Below the pieces are notes generated by a model. The model saw only the letters and a program-made list of their open reading frames with translations, did no database searches and was not told where the DNA came from. The position numbers and the translations under genes were made by a program. Shown one piece after another: positions 34,398-42,848 of a DNA stretch of 64,000 nt; positions within the stretch are counted from its first letter, which is position 1, and each line of letters starts with the position of its first letter. Source of the DNA: Chitinophagales bacterium (GTDB lineage Bacteria; Bacteroidota; Bacteroidia; Chitinophagales; Saprospiraceae); the NCBI GenBank assembly GCA_017303875.1, contig JAFLBP010000005.1:1-64000 (forward strand), given 5' to 3'.

Positions 34398-34454
34398 GAT
34401 GAGTGATGAGTGATGAATGGCGCTGCTCCCGGCATTCATCACTCATCACTCATC
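34398..34454. repeat. perfect 22-bp inverted repeat after the subtilase stop codon
   Basis: GATGAGTGATGAGTGATGAATG at 34398-34419 in two parts (GATGAGTGATGAGTGA, TGAATG) is fully complementary to 34433-34454 around a 13-base loop GCGCTGCTCCCGG. GATGA-type repeats continue to the subtilase stop at 34481-34483, which is itself part of the series (CAATGATGAACG). Same family as 15881-15995 and 25193-25257. Confidence 0.8.
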
Positions 34455-34480
34455 ACTCATCATTCATCGTTTATCGTTCA

Positions 34481-37400
34481 TCATTGTATAATCACCCGAA
34501 GCAGCGTACTGCCGGCTGCGCCATGCAGGTGCAGGAGGTATACGCCGGCGGGCAGTTTTTGTTGCGTAAATGTCACTGCATTGGGGCCTGCTGCCGCCTC
34601 AATCCGTTGCTGGTGCAGCACCCGGCCGCTCAGGTCGGTCAACTCAGCCTGCAGCTCCATCGCTTGTGGTGGTGTCAGGTAGAGTGTGAAATCGCCATTA
34701 TTCGGGTTGGGTTGTAACAATAGCGTCAGTTGATCCTGTAAATCGCGTATGCCGGTAGTCAGTGTGTATGTATTGGTGCGGGTGAGCGTCCGGCATTCAT
34801 TGGTCGCATCCATCGTTACGGTGTAGGTACCTGGCGCTGCGTAGGTATGTACCGGATTGACCTCGGTGCTGGTATTGCCGTCGCCGAATTTCCAAAGATA
34901 GGAAGTTGCGTTGGTACTGGTATTGGTAAAGGTGATGGTCGTCGTGTCTGTAACGGCCGTAAAGTTGGCTACCGGAAAATTCAACACCTGGATCTGCTGG
35001 AAACTGGTGTCCACACCGCCGGTTGCTGTTGCAATGAGGCGAATGGTTTTGGAGCCGCCGATCAGATAGCGCACTAAATGCGGGCCGCGGCCGGTGCCGG
35101 ATGACGGTTGGGCATTTGCACCGAAGGTCCAGACAAAATTCATGTCCAGAGAGTCGGCAGCAAGCGCCTGCAAGTACACTGTATCGAGTCGGCAAACGGT
35201 ATCAGTACTCAGGCTGAAGGCTGCATCCGGCGGCGTCAGCGACAGCGACGACAATTCGGCGTCGTCAATATAAATGTTGTTCCCGTAATCATTGACCGTC
35301 GTGAAGCGCACTAAAATTTCCTGTCCGCTGAAAGCACTCAGGTCTGCTACTTCCAAGCGCCATTGCGTCGAAGCGGTAGGCAGAAAGTCGGTCGAAGTGG
35401 CCGGCACGGTGCCCAGGTCGGCGCCTCCTTTTTCCCAGACCACAATCGGAGTAGCCCCCAGGTCGCAAGTCGGCAAAACTTCCACGCGCAGCGTATCGGA
35501 GAAATTGGTGCTGTAATTGGCGTGCGCTACATAGAAGGAAACCGCAGGTTCTGTAATATTGCTCAGGTTGAGTGGCGGCATATACAGGTAGTCTAACTGA
35601 CCGCGGGCATCATAGTCGTAACAGGGCAATACCGGCAATCGCTGCGTTGCACCGTCCGGTCCAACGCCTTCCTGCTGCGACAAACGCCAGGTAAACGAAG
35701 TGTCCGGGTTCACAACGGCCCAGCCCGGCGGCGGAAAGTTTTCAACATTGAAACCTTCGGTAAATTCCGCGTCTTTGGGTTGAATCAGGGCATTCAGGCT
35801 GAAGGCAATATTGTTGTTAAACAGTACCAGATCGCCGGCGGCCGCTACGTTCAGGCTCAGGTTGTAGGTACCATTTACCGAAACATCCAGCGGGGTATTG
35901 AAGGTGTATTCCAGCGTTTCACCCGCAGCAATATCCGGCAAAGTATCTGTTATTACCGGGCCGTTATTTACCTGATAGCTGGCTAAGCCCTTGCTTACGG
36001 GCATCTGACCTACATTGGCCACCTGAATGGTCACCGGAATCATCTGCGGGGCACAGGCAACAATGGAAGTATTGTTCGGGCTGCTCAGCCCAAGTCCGGC
36101 AAGGTCAATTGCCTGCGGACAGTTTTTCAAACCGCCCTCCCAGCGCACGGCATTGGCCCGGAAGCCGGAAATGCCACCTTTCAGCACGGCGCTTGCGGAT
36201 ACCCAGCGCTCCTTGCCGTCGTTGGCGAAAGGAATGGTGATTTGTGTGGTATCGGTCTGGCCTTTTACTTCCATGTATTTCTCTCCCAGCATATAGACCT
36301 GATAATCAATCGTATCAGGGCCAGTCCAGGCGATTGTGAGGGAGTCCGGACAAACCTTCGGGAACGAGATGCCTGCCGGCACCGGCGCGATGGCCAACAC
36401 GGCGTCGGTGGTGTCGCGACGGCTGCCGCGAATCAGTTGTACCAATACTTTTCCGCTGAGGGTATTGGGCACCGTCCAGTCGTACTGGCGTTTTTCGCCG
36501 GTTTGTGTCGGGCCGAGGGGCAGCCACACATTGCCGCTGTCGAGTGAATAGCGCAGGGTGAACGACGTGGTGCTGCCGTAAGCGTCCCAGCACAGGCGTT
36601 GAACGGTACCGGGTTCAAACCCTTCACCGCCATTGGGATAGGTTAGTTTTATGGCGTCGGTGCGGAAATCCCAGACGACAAAATAGTGCTGTGGCCCCAT
36701 GGGCACTTCCGTGCCTTTGATGGTAATGGTGTAACTACCTGCGCCAGGGTCGTCGAGGGTTACCTGTTCGACATTATTCAGGGAGTCGCGGCCGCGGGTG
36801 GCCGGGGCATCAAGCGCTACCGGATCGGGCGTCGGGTCAAGCAGCCAGGGCAGGCTGATGGCGCCACCGGGGCGCACCAGCTCCAGGTCGAGGTCGTTGA
36901 TGAGCGCACGGGTATTGCCGATTGCTGCTGGCGGATCGAGCCAGACGATCATGATATTAGCCTGTTTTACACCGGCCGGAATTTGCAATGTGTGCGTTGC
37001 TGTGCCGCCCTGATCTACCGTTCCGCTGCTCCAGCGGTTTTCTTTAAGCAGGTAATAGGCGCGCATGGCATTGATATGTCCCCAGCCGTGAATAAAGTCG
37101 GGGCCAACATTGCCAAGGTCGTTGGCGGTGTTGAGTATCATGGCTTTGAGCAGGGTTTTATCCGGCTCTGTGCCGCTGTATTGTTCCTTGTAAGCTTGAG
37201 TCAGTTGCGCGAGGCAACCCACAATTCCCGGCGCTGCGGCCGAAGTACCGCCAAACACCTGATAGGTATTGTTCTCATTGGTGGAACCTTGATCGCGGCC
37301 ATTGGCGGCGATATCGGGTTTGAGGCGACCGTCGTGTGCGGGGCCACGGCTCGACGTTGTTTCTATGACCCCTGCGGGGTTCAAATTGGCCGTTGCAATG

Positions 37401-38551
37401 GCATTTTTCGCCATTTTATGGCCTCCGGTAATATTGCCCCATTGGTTGCCCGCGCCGTAATCGCAATCGGAGTTGTTGGAGTTGCCGGCTGAAAAAACGT
37501 GCATCAGCGTCGGGTTTTCATACAGCTGGCGGTCAACGGTCTGGGCGTTTATGGTATAACCTTCGTTGCAGCCGTTGGAGTAGGAAGTATTGGTCAGCGT
37601 GACATTTTTATCAAAATGCAGCGACATGGTCGCATCCTGGAAATCGGCTTCATATTGCGTGGTGTAGATGTCGGCGCCATCGGCCATACCCTTCTGGTTG
37701 GGGTTGAGGTTACCTGCGCCGCCGATGATACCAGCTACGCCGTCGCCATGCGAGAACGGATTAAAGCCCGGCTGGTCGCTGTTATAAAGTCGGCCCTGAA
37801 AGTCGATATGCGGCCCGACGGGACCGTCGTCGCGCACCTGAACGGTTACGCCGCTGCCATTAAAATGCAGGCCTCCGGCAAAATCGGCATCCAGCACATT
37901 GGAGCGGTGCAGGCTGCGGCCGCGGGTATCGTCGGGAACAGACGGTGCAGTGGCTAATTCAAGGGTACGGATAAATGGAGCTGCCGCAACCTCAAGGAGC
38001 GCCGATTGCGCTACCCGCAGTTTGACAAAACCATTATTGTTGCCCATTTTCAAAATCTCCCAACCTTGCTGCCGGCAAAGTTCGGCGCCTTCGGCAATGC
38101 TGAGTTGCGGGTATAATTGTACATTAATATCCAGCGCATCGCCGTGAACGGCCCAGGCGCCCCAGGGTTTTTCGCGCAGGCTGCGCGCAACTTTCCACTC
38201 CGGCTGAAAAACAGCAAGGGCCGTCGGCTCCAACACCTGCAAGGCTTCCGTGCGGAAACCCACGGGCAGGCTGAGCAGGTAAGTATGCTGGTGCATGTAG
38301 GCCAAAAACTGTACACCCTGGGCTTCAAGGCGCATACGCGTGGCAGCCTCGGGCAAGTGTCTGCATTGCAGCAGGCGTACATAGCGATCACCGACTACTT
38401 CCTCGCTGCGAACGGCGGGCCATTGCGTCGGGTGGTCAAAATTCTGAGGCAACGCAAGCGTTCCCCAATCGAAATAGACAGATTTAATTTGGGCATTCAG
38501 CTGAAGCCCCGTCAGGAAGAAGCAAGCGCTCAGGAGTAAAGCACGCAGCAT
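34481..38551 (-). CDS. subtilisin-like S8 peptidase with PKD and T9SS sorting domain
   Basis: 1356 aa exported serine protease. Signal peptide MLRALLLSACFFLTGLQLNAQ. The S8 catalytic triad is visible: D241 (VQVRDDGPVGPH), H268 (FSHGDGVAGII) and S437 (GGTSAAAPGIVG), with the oxyanion Asn region HVFSAGNSNNS at 351-361. After the protease come a P/jelly-roll-like domain, a MAM/cleaved-adhesin-like region (GFNVENFPPPGWAVVNPD, about 915-1075), a PKD domain (YLWKFGDGNTSTEVNPVHTY, about 1210-1250) and a T9SS type A tail (LLLQPNPNNGDFTLYL ... LPAGVYLLHLHG). Its upstream region has a good -33/-7 promoter. Probable extracellular degradation of protein. Confidence 0.96.
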   Translation of the reverse strand: MLRALLLSACFFLTGLQLNAQIKSVYFDWGTLALPQNFDHPTQWPAVRSEEVVGDRYVRLLQCRHLPEAATRMRLEAQGVQFLAYMHQHTYLLSLPVGFRTEALQVLEPTALAVFQPEWKVARSLREKPWGAWAVHGDALDINVQLYPQLSIAEGAELCRQQGWEILKMGNNNGFVKLRVAQSALLEVAAAPFIRTLELATAPSVPDDTRGRSLHRSNVLDADFAGGLHFNGSGVTVQVRDDGPVGPHIDFQGRLYNSDQPGFNPFSHGDGVAGIIGGAGNLNPNQKGMADGADIYTTQYEADFQDATMSLHFDKNVTLTNTSYSNGCNEGYTINAQTVDRQLYENPTLMHVFSAGNSNNSDCDYGAGNQWGNITGGHKMAKNAIATANLNPAGVIETTSSRGPAHDGRLKPDIAANGRDQGSTNENNTYQVFGGTSAAAPGIVGCLAQLTQAYKEQYSGTEPDKTLLKAMILNTANDLGNVGPDFIHGWGHINAMRAYYLLKENRWSSGTVDQGGTATHTLQIPAGVKQANIMIVWLDPPAAIGNTRALINDLDLELVRPGGAISLPWLLDPTPDPVALDAPATRGRDSLNNVEQVTLDDPGAGSYTITIKGTEVPMGPQHYFVVWDFRTDAIKLTYPNGGEGFEPGTVQRLCWDAYGSTTSFTLRYSLDSGNVWLPLGPTQTGEKRQYDWTVPNTLSGKVLVQLIRGSRRDTTDAVLAIAPVPAGISFPKVCPDSLTIAWTGPDTIDYQVYMLGEKYMEVKGQTDTTQITIPFANDGKERWVSASAVLKGGISGFRANAVRWEGGLKNCPQAIDLAGLGLSSPNNTSIVACAPQMIPVTIQVANVGQMPVSKGLASYQVNNGPVITDTLPDIAAGETLEYTFNTPLDVSVNGTYNLSLNVAAAGDLVLFNNNIAFSLNALIQPKDAEFTEGFNVENFPPPGWAVVNPDTSFTWRLSQQEGVGPDGATQRLPVLPCYDYDARGQLDYLYMPPLNLSNITEPAVSFYVAHANYSTNFSDTLRVEVLPTCDLGATPIVVWEKGGADLGTVPATSTDFLPTASTQWRLEVADLSAFSGQEILVRFTTVNDYGNNIYIDDAELSSLSLTPPDAAFSLSTDTVCRLDTVYLQALAADSLDMNFVWTFGANAQPSSGTGRGPHLVRYLIGGSKTIRLIATATGGVDTSFQQIQVLNFPVANFTAVTDTTTITFTNTSTNATSYLWKFGDGNTSTEVNPVHTYAAPGTYTVTMDATNECRTLTRTNTYTLTTGIRDLQDQLTLLLQPNPNNGDFTLYLTPPQAMELQAELTDLSGRVLHQQRIEAAAGPNAVTFTQQKLPAGVYLLHLHGAAGSTLLRVIIQ

Positions 38552-38624
38552 AAGAGTTTGATTTGGATGAAATAAAAAACAAAATTGCCGGTTTGGGAGA
38601 TTATTACCCGGCTGGTCTGCGCTT

Positions 38625-38657
38625 CAAAAGTATGATTTACTGAAATGATGCAACAAA
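38625..38657 (-). promoter_or_regulatory. subtilase promoter
   Basis: Minus strand: TTTG at 38654-38657, 21-base spacer, TACTTTTG at 38625-38632, then about 73 bases to the start codon. Both elements match the Bacteroidota consensus. Confidence 0.6.
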
Positions 38658-38703
38658 AATATTTAATCCTTGCCCATAGATGACCAATTCTCTGAACTGT
38701 CTC

Positions 38704-38711
38704 TACTTTTG
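38704..38711 (+). promoter_or_regulatory. possible promoter of the sensor kinase gene
   Basis: TACTTTTG, a perfect -7 box, 33 bases before the start codon; no clear -33 element. Confidence 0.4.
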
Positions 38712-38744
38712 TGAACGCTTACGCACTCCCCGACACGCTATAGT

Positions 38745-40208
38745 ATGGATGCCAAACGCATAAAAATTATCATCGGTCTGATGACCATGGCCCTCATCGG
38801 GGTTATCTCCCTCCAGATTTACTGGATTCGGAGCAGTATTTTGTTGAATGAGGAGCAGTTCGACAAAAACGTGTTCAGCGCACTCAAACGGGTGGCCTAT
38901 CAATTGGAAAACTATGAGCGGGCCAACCTCTATATTTCCCGCCAAAAAGAAGATGGCTCCAACAGCAAAGCCCCCGAAAACGGATTCGCCTCCAAGGCAA
39001 TGGCTAACCGCGACAGCCTCAACGACGATCGTTATTACGACGATATGACGATTTATGAGATGCAGAGCATCACTCAGATGCTCAATGCAACCCCTCTGGC
39101 TGAACGTATTCCGCTCGACCTGTTACAAAAAGCATTGCAGGAGGAAATCAATGACCGGGGCATCAAAGCACCCTTTGAATATGGCATTTATGCTTTCGCC
39201 AGAAACAGCTACGTGATCCTGAACGACCATTTTGTGGTGGAAGACCACGGCCCCCAAATCAGCGACGGCGGCGCTCCAACCCTCTTTACCTCGCCCTACC
39301 GGGTGTCGCTGTTCACCAACGACATGAACGACTCTCCGGGTTATCTTTCCCTTTATTTTCCGGGTCGTACCAGCCTGTTGCTCAGCTCCGTCATTCGGAT
39401 ATTGCTCTTGTCGGTGGTTTTTACCGGCATCATCCTGTTCTGTTTCTGGTATACCATACGGGTCATTTATCAGCAGAAAAAATTGTCGGACATCAAGAAC
39501 GACTTTATCAACAACATGACCCATGAATTTAAAACCCCGATCGCTACCATATCCCTTGCCGCCGACAGCATTGGCAGCGATATGATTATTCAAAATCCGG
39601 ATAAAATCCGGCGTTTCGTCGACATTATCCGGCAGGAGAACCGGCGTATGAACAGCCAGGTGGAACGGGTGTTGCAAATGGCGCTGATTGACAAAAGAGA
39701 TTTCCAGCTCAAACTCGAACAAATAGATCTCAATCAGATCATCACGCAGGCAGCCGCCAATTTCCGCCTGCACGTGGAGAAACGGGAAGGCTCCCTCACG
39801 ACCCAATTACTCGCCGATCCGGCCCTGATCGAAGGTGATGTCACGCATATTTCCAGTATTATTCACAACCTGCTGGACAATGCCAATAAATACAGTCCGG
39901 AACAGCCCGAAATTACCATCAGCACCCGCCGCGTCCAGGTAGGCGTGGAGGTGACGGTGCAAGACAAAGGCATGGGCATCAGCAAGGAAGCGCGCAAACA
40001 TATTTTTGATAAATTCTACCGCGTGCCCACCGGCAACGTACACGATGTGAAAGGCTTTGGCCTGGGCCTGAGCTACGTCAAAACCATCATGACGGCCCAT
40101 AAAGGCTTTATTGATGTAAAAAGCGAACCCGGGAAAGGCAGCAGTTTTATCCTGACTTTCCCCTTCTACGTCGATCATCGGACGCACAACAGCCAACACG
40201 AAGCGTGA
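38745..40208 (+). CDS. sensor histidine kinase without adjacent response regulator
   Basis: 487 aa membrane kinase. Membrane segments at about 8-28 and 211-236 enclose a roughly 180-residue extracytoplasmic sensor region without recognisable domain. HisKA: phospho-acceptor H260 in NNMTHEFKTPIATISLAADSI. HATPase: N-box IIHNLLDNANKYS (about 372-384), G1 VQDKGMGISKEA, F-box IFDKFYRVPTG and G2 GFGLGLSYVKTI. There is no HAMP domain between TM2 and HisKA. In many Bacteroidota the matching OmpR-type regulator follows; here a metallopeptidase gene follows 83 bases later, so the partner is elsewhere. Confidence 0.95.
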   Translation: MDAKRIKIIIGLMTMALIGVISLQIYWIRSSILLNEEQFDKNVFSALKRVAYQLENYERANLYISRQKEDGSNSKAPENGFASKAMANRDSLNDDRYYDDMTIYEMQSITQMLNATPLAERIPLDLLQKALQEEINDRGIKAPFEYGIYAFARNSYVILNDHFVVEDHGPQISDGGAPTLFTSPYRVSLFTNDMNDSPGYLSLYFPGRTSLLLSSVIRILLLSVVFTGIILFCFWYTIRVIYQQKKLSDIKNDFINNMTHEFKTPIATISLAADSIGSDMIIQNPDKIRRFVDIIRQENRRMNSQVERVLQMALIDKRDFQLKLEQIDLNQIITQAAANFRLHVEKREGSLTTQLLADPALIEGDVTHISSIIHNLLDNANKYSPEQPEITISTRRVQVGVEVTVQDKGMGISKEARKHIFDKFYRVPTGNVHDVKGFGLGLSYVKTIMTAHKGFIDVKSEPGKGSSFILTFPFYVDHRTHNSQHEA

Positions 40209-40291
40209 CTTTCAACTTTTTTTTCGTTTAAGGGTTACAATATGCTGCAATACAAACAAATTTGCAGCTTCAACAATCGCAACTTTCAATC

Positions 40292-40975
40292 ATGGGAATT
40301 TTCATTATCAGCATCATCTTCACTGTAATCGGGTTTATCCTGAGTTCGGTACTGCGTTCCAAATTCAGCCGTTACAGTCAGGTTCCACTCCAAAACGGCA
40401 TGTCGGGCGCCGAAGTTGCTCAGGCCATGCTGCGCCACTATGGTATTTTTGATGTACAAATCACACAAGTGCCCGGTCAGTTGACCGATCACTACAACCC
40501 GCAGGACAAAACCGTCAACCTGAGTCCGGAAGTGTACAGTGGACGCAATGTTGCCGCTGCTGCCGTTGCCGCGCACGAATGTGGCCACGCCGTACAGCAC
40601 GCTACGGCTTACAATTTTTTGCAAATGCGTTCTTCGCTCGTGCCGGTGGTAAATATCGCCGCTTCGGTGCAGCAATACCTGTTTATGTTCGGTCTGGTCG
40701 GCATGAGCCTGATGAAAAGTCCGATCATTATGATCATTGTGCTCATCGCTTTTGGCGTGACGGCCCTGTTCAGCCTTATCACCCTGCCGGTGGAGTTTGA
40801 CGCCAGCAAACGCGCCCTGGCATGGCTCGACAGCAGTGGTTTTGCCCGTGGCGCCGAGTATGCAGGTGCAAAAGATGCCCTTACCTGGGCTGCTATGACC
40901 TACGTTTCTGCTGCCCTTGCGGCCCTGATTCAATTCCTGTATCTGCTTATGCGTTTTCTGGGAAGCCGCGATTAA
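40292..40975 (+). CDS. membrane zinc metallopeptidase (YugP/DUF-type, Zn_peptidase_2)
   Basis: 227 aa from the ATG chosen, which opens directly into TM1 (GIFIISIIFTVIGFILSSVL). The zinc motif HECGH is at 95-99 in AAVAAHECGHAVQHA, with YNFLQMRSSLVPVVNIA following. Three more membrane helices (about 120-160 and 195-220). The family is widely conserved and of uncertain physiological substrate, probably involved in membrane-protein quality control. It ends with LMRFLGSRD. No partner gene is obvious; the sensor kinase is upstream in the same direction. Confidence 0.93.
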   Translation: MGIFIISIIFTVIGFILSSVLRSKFSRYSQVPLQNGMSGAEVAQAMLRHYGIFDVQITQVPGQLTDHYNPQDKTVNLSPEVYSGRNVAAAAVAAHECGHAVQHATAYNFLQMRSSLVPVVNIAASVQQYLFMFGLVGMSLMKSPIIMIIVLIAFGVTALFSLITLPVEFDASKRALAWLDSSGFARGAEYAGAKDALTWAAMTYVSAALAALIQFLYLLMRFLGSRD

Positions 40976-41040
40976 TCCGGCTGAAGCAGGCATGATCCCT
41001 GATTTTGGAAAGCTCCGAAATCAGGGATTTTTTTTGCCCT

Positions 41041-41997
41041 TTACACCGCAGCCCTTTTGAGCCGGTCGTTCATGGCGCGGCCCAGTCCGTTTTCCGGCAT
41101 GGCTTCGGCCAGGATAATATCGACATCCGACTGGTCGAGCAGGCGCATGGCGGCGAAGAGTTGCTGGGCGGCTTCGTTGAGGTCGCCGCCGGCAGAGAGG
41201 TAAATGGCTAAGGTATTGGGTGGCACTTGTGGCAGCGGGCGCAGCGTGAGCAGTCCGGCGCGCAGGAGCGGGAAGCGCAGGCGCAGTTCGTCGATATTGC
41301 CGAGGTAGAGCGATTTGCGCGGGGCGTAGTGTGTGCTGAGCATGCCCGGCGCGGCGGGGTTGCTGCTCTGGTGGAGTTGCAGCGTGAGTGGCCCGGCTAC
41401 CTGTTCCAATTGTTCGAGGCTCAGTCCGCCGAGGCGATAGACGAGCGTTTGGCCGTTTTCAAAACCGATAATGGTGCTTTCCACGCCGATGCTGCACGGC
41501 CCGCCGTCGAGGATATAAGGTATGCGGCCCTGGAGCTGGTCGTATACGTGTTGGGCGCTGGTCGGACTGATATACCCGAACGGATTGGCGCTGGGCGCGG
41601 CGAGCGGGAAGTCGATGGCCTGGAGGAGTTTGCGCGTGAGCGGATGCGCGGGTACGCGCAGGCCCACGCGGGGGAGGCCGGAAGTGACCAAATCGGGCAC
41701 CACCTCGTGTTTGTCGAGCAGCAGCGTGAGCGGGCCGGGCCAGAAAGCGTCGGCCAAGCGTTGGGCCGCTTCGGGCCACTGCGTGGTGTAGCGCTGCGCT
41801 GCTTCGGCATCGGGCACGTGCACGATGAGCGGATCGAAGGTGGGGCGGTTTTTGACTTCAAAAATACGCGCCACGGCGGCTGGAGAGAGGGCATTGGCCG
41901 CCAGTCCGTACACCGTTTCGGTGGGGATGCCGATGGGGAGTCCGGCTTCGAGAAATTGTTTGGCCGCGCGGAGGTCGGCGCCGATCTGGGTATTCAT
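41041..41997 (-). CDS. sua5: L-threonylcarbamoyladenylate synthase (Sua5 type)
   Basis: Makes threonylcarbamoyl-AMP from threonine, bicarbonate and ATP for the tRNA t6A37 modification. 318 aa from the ATG beginning MNTQIGADLRAAKQ; longer in-frame starts lie in AT-rich leader sequence. The YrdC domain (about 1-195) has GLPIGIPTETVYGLAANAL, VKNRPTFDPLIVHV, GLRVPAHPLTRKLL, AAPSANPFGYISPTSAQHV and ILDGGPCSIGVESTI. The C-terminal Sua5 domain (about 215-318) has PGMLSTHYAPRKSLYL. This is the long Sua5 form, not the short TsaC form. It diverges from the HEPN-type gene, sharing a 162-base spacer. Confidence 0.95.
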   Translation of the reverse strand: MNTQIGADLRAAKQFLEAGLPIGIPTETVYGLAANALSPAAVARIFEVKNRPTFDPLIVHVPDAEAAQRYTTQWPEAAQRLADAFWPGPLTLLLDKHEVVPDLVTSGLPRVGLRVPAHPLTRKLLQAIDFPLAAPSANPFGYISPTSAQHVYDQLQGRIPYILDGGPCSIGVESTIIGFENGQTLVYRLGGLSLEQLEQVAGPLTLQLHQSSNPAAPGMLSTHYAPRKSLYLGNIDELRLRFPLLRAGLLTLRPLPQVPPNTLAIYLSAGGDLNEAAQQLFAAMRLLDQSDVDIILAEAMPENGLGRAMNDRLKRAAV

Positions 41998-42159
41998 TGC
42001 GGGGGCGAAGTTCGGGAATTTTCTGATGAGGTAACACTTGTCAAACCTCAACTTTTTCACTACTTTTGTATCACTTTTTTTGAAAAAGCTCCTAAAAAAT
42101 ATCAGAAAAAGTCGTACAAAAAATTGATAATCAGGCAAATAATTAAAATTGCCCAAGGC

Positions 42160-42576
42160 ATGAGTACTCAGGACATCAGGTGGCAGCAGCGGTTTCAGAA
42201 CTTCCAGAAAGCTTTTTCGCTTTTAGAGGAAGCCGTCATGAAATATCGGGCATCCGGCCTTTCCGAGTTGGAAGCACAAGGGTTGATTCAACGGTTTGGG
42301 TTTACACATGAGTTGGCCTGGAACGTGCTCAAAGATTATTTTGAATATCAGGGTAATACCGAAATTACAGGCTCAAGAGATGCTACCCGCGAGGCGTTTA
42401 ACAAAGGTTTGATTGCAGATGGCGAGGGCTGGATGGAAATGATCAAAAGCCGCAATAAGACCTCACATACTTATAATGAGGAAACAGCTGAAGAAATCGT
42501 AAAAAATATAGTGAAATGGTATTATTCATTGATGCTGGAATTTAAAAACAAAATGACCGAGTTAAACGAGCGATAA
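42160..42576 (+). CDS. HI0074/HEPN-type nucleotidyltransferase substrate-binding protein
   Basis: 138 aa helical-bundle protein. MSTQDIRWQQRFQNFQKAFSLLEEAV and FEYQGNTEITGSRDATREAFNKGLIADGEGWMEMIKSRNKTSHTYNEETA are the family lines; RNKTSHTYN corresponds to the HEPN RxxxxH segment (R, then H six residues on: R..KTSH). Such proteins normally pair with a MNT-type nucleotidyltransferase in a toxin-antitoxin-like unit, the partner gene following directly. Here an ATG begins immediately after the stop (MFGLKQQ...) but ends after 24 codons, so the partner appears destroyed. The start at MSTQ is favoured; upstream in-frame sequence is antisense to sua5. Confidence 0.9.
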   Translation: MSTQDIRWQQRFQNFQKAFSLLEEAVMKYRASGLSELEAQGLIQRFGFTHELAWNVLKDYFEYQGNTEITGSRDATREAFNKGLIADGEGWMEMIKSRNKTSHTYNEETAEEIVKNIVKWYYSLMLEFKNKMTELNER

Positions 42577-42651
42577 ATGTTCGGATTAAAACAACAACCG
42601 CAAGTAGCCGAAGAGGCGCCAACGCCTTACGGTGGCGATCCCGCTGTATGA
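42577..42651 (+). pseudogene. stump of a MNT-type nucleotidyltransferase gene
   Basis: 24 codons starting directly after the HEPN-type gene stop. The first residues MFGLKQQ resemble the usual start of MNT nucleotidyltransferases in this arrangement, but the frame then departs and stops, and the GSRAKG...D-x-D active site is absent. Half of a palindromic element lies 73 bases further on. Identification rests on position and seven residues only. Confidence 0.4.
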
Positions 42652-42723
42652 CGCAAACTGGCCAAATCCCGAAATTTCCCAGCCTAAATTAATCTTGTAC
42701 CAATTCCCGCTGTTATACCTCTT

Positions 42724-42818
42724 AGAGCATGTTCGGGAATTCATGATCGCGCGAAAGCGAGCAAATTTCATGCTGAACAAGGCGGTTTTCACAGGCGTAG
42801 CCGGCAGCTACGACGAAG
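42724..42818. mobile_element. half copy of the palindromic element
   Basis: 95 bases identical, inverted, to 9976-10070 of the full element; begins with the terminal AGAGCATGTTCGGG and breaks off at the centre (CGACGAAG). The missing half suggests a deletion with one end in the element. Confidence 0.85.
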
Positions 42819-42848
42819 CTCTTACATCAGGCATTGAACAAATCAACC

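Larger units (their letters stand above)
33620..34480. other. 861-bp intergenic region with repeats and a candidate small RNA
   Basis: No protein gene is supported. Contents: a weak promoter for the efflux operon near 33660, degenerate 35-bp tandem repeats at 33846-33930, a promoter-plus-terminator pair on the minus strand (34086-34218), and two GATGAGT/GCCGG repeat structures at 34363-34386 and 34398-34454. Confidence 0.6.

Noticed and set aside
42590..42720. coding remnant on either strand between the HEPN-type gene and the half element
   Set aside because: Short frames on both strands (e.g. a minus-strand one ending RRWRLFGYLRLLF) could not be assigned to any family.
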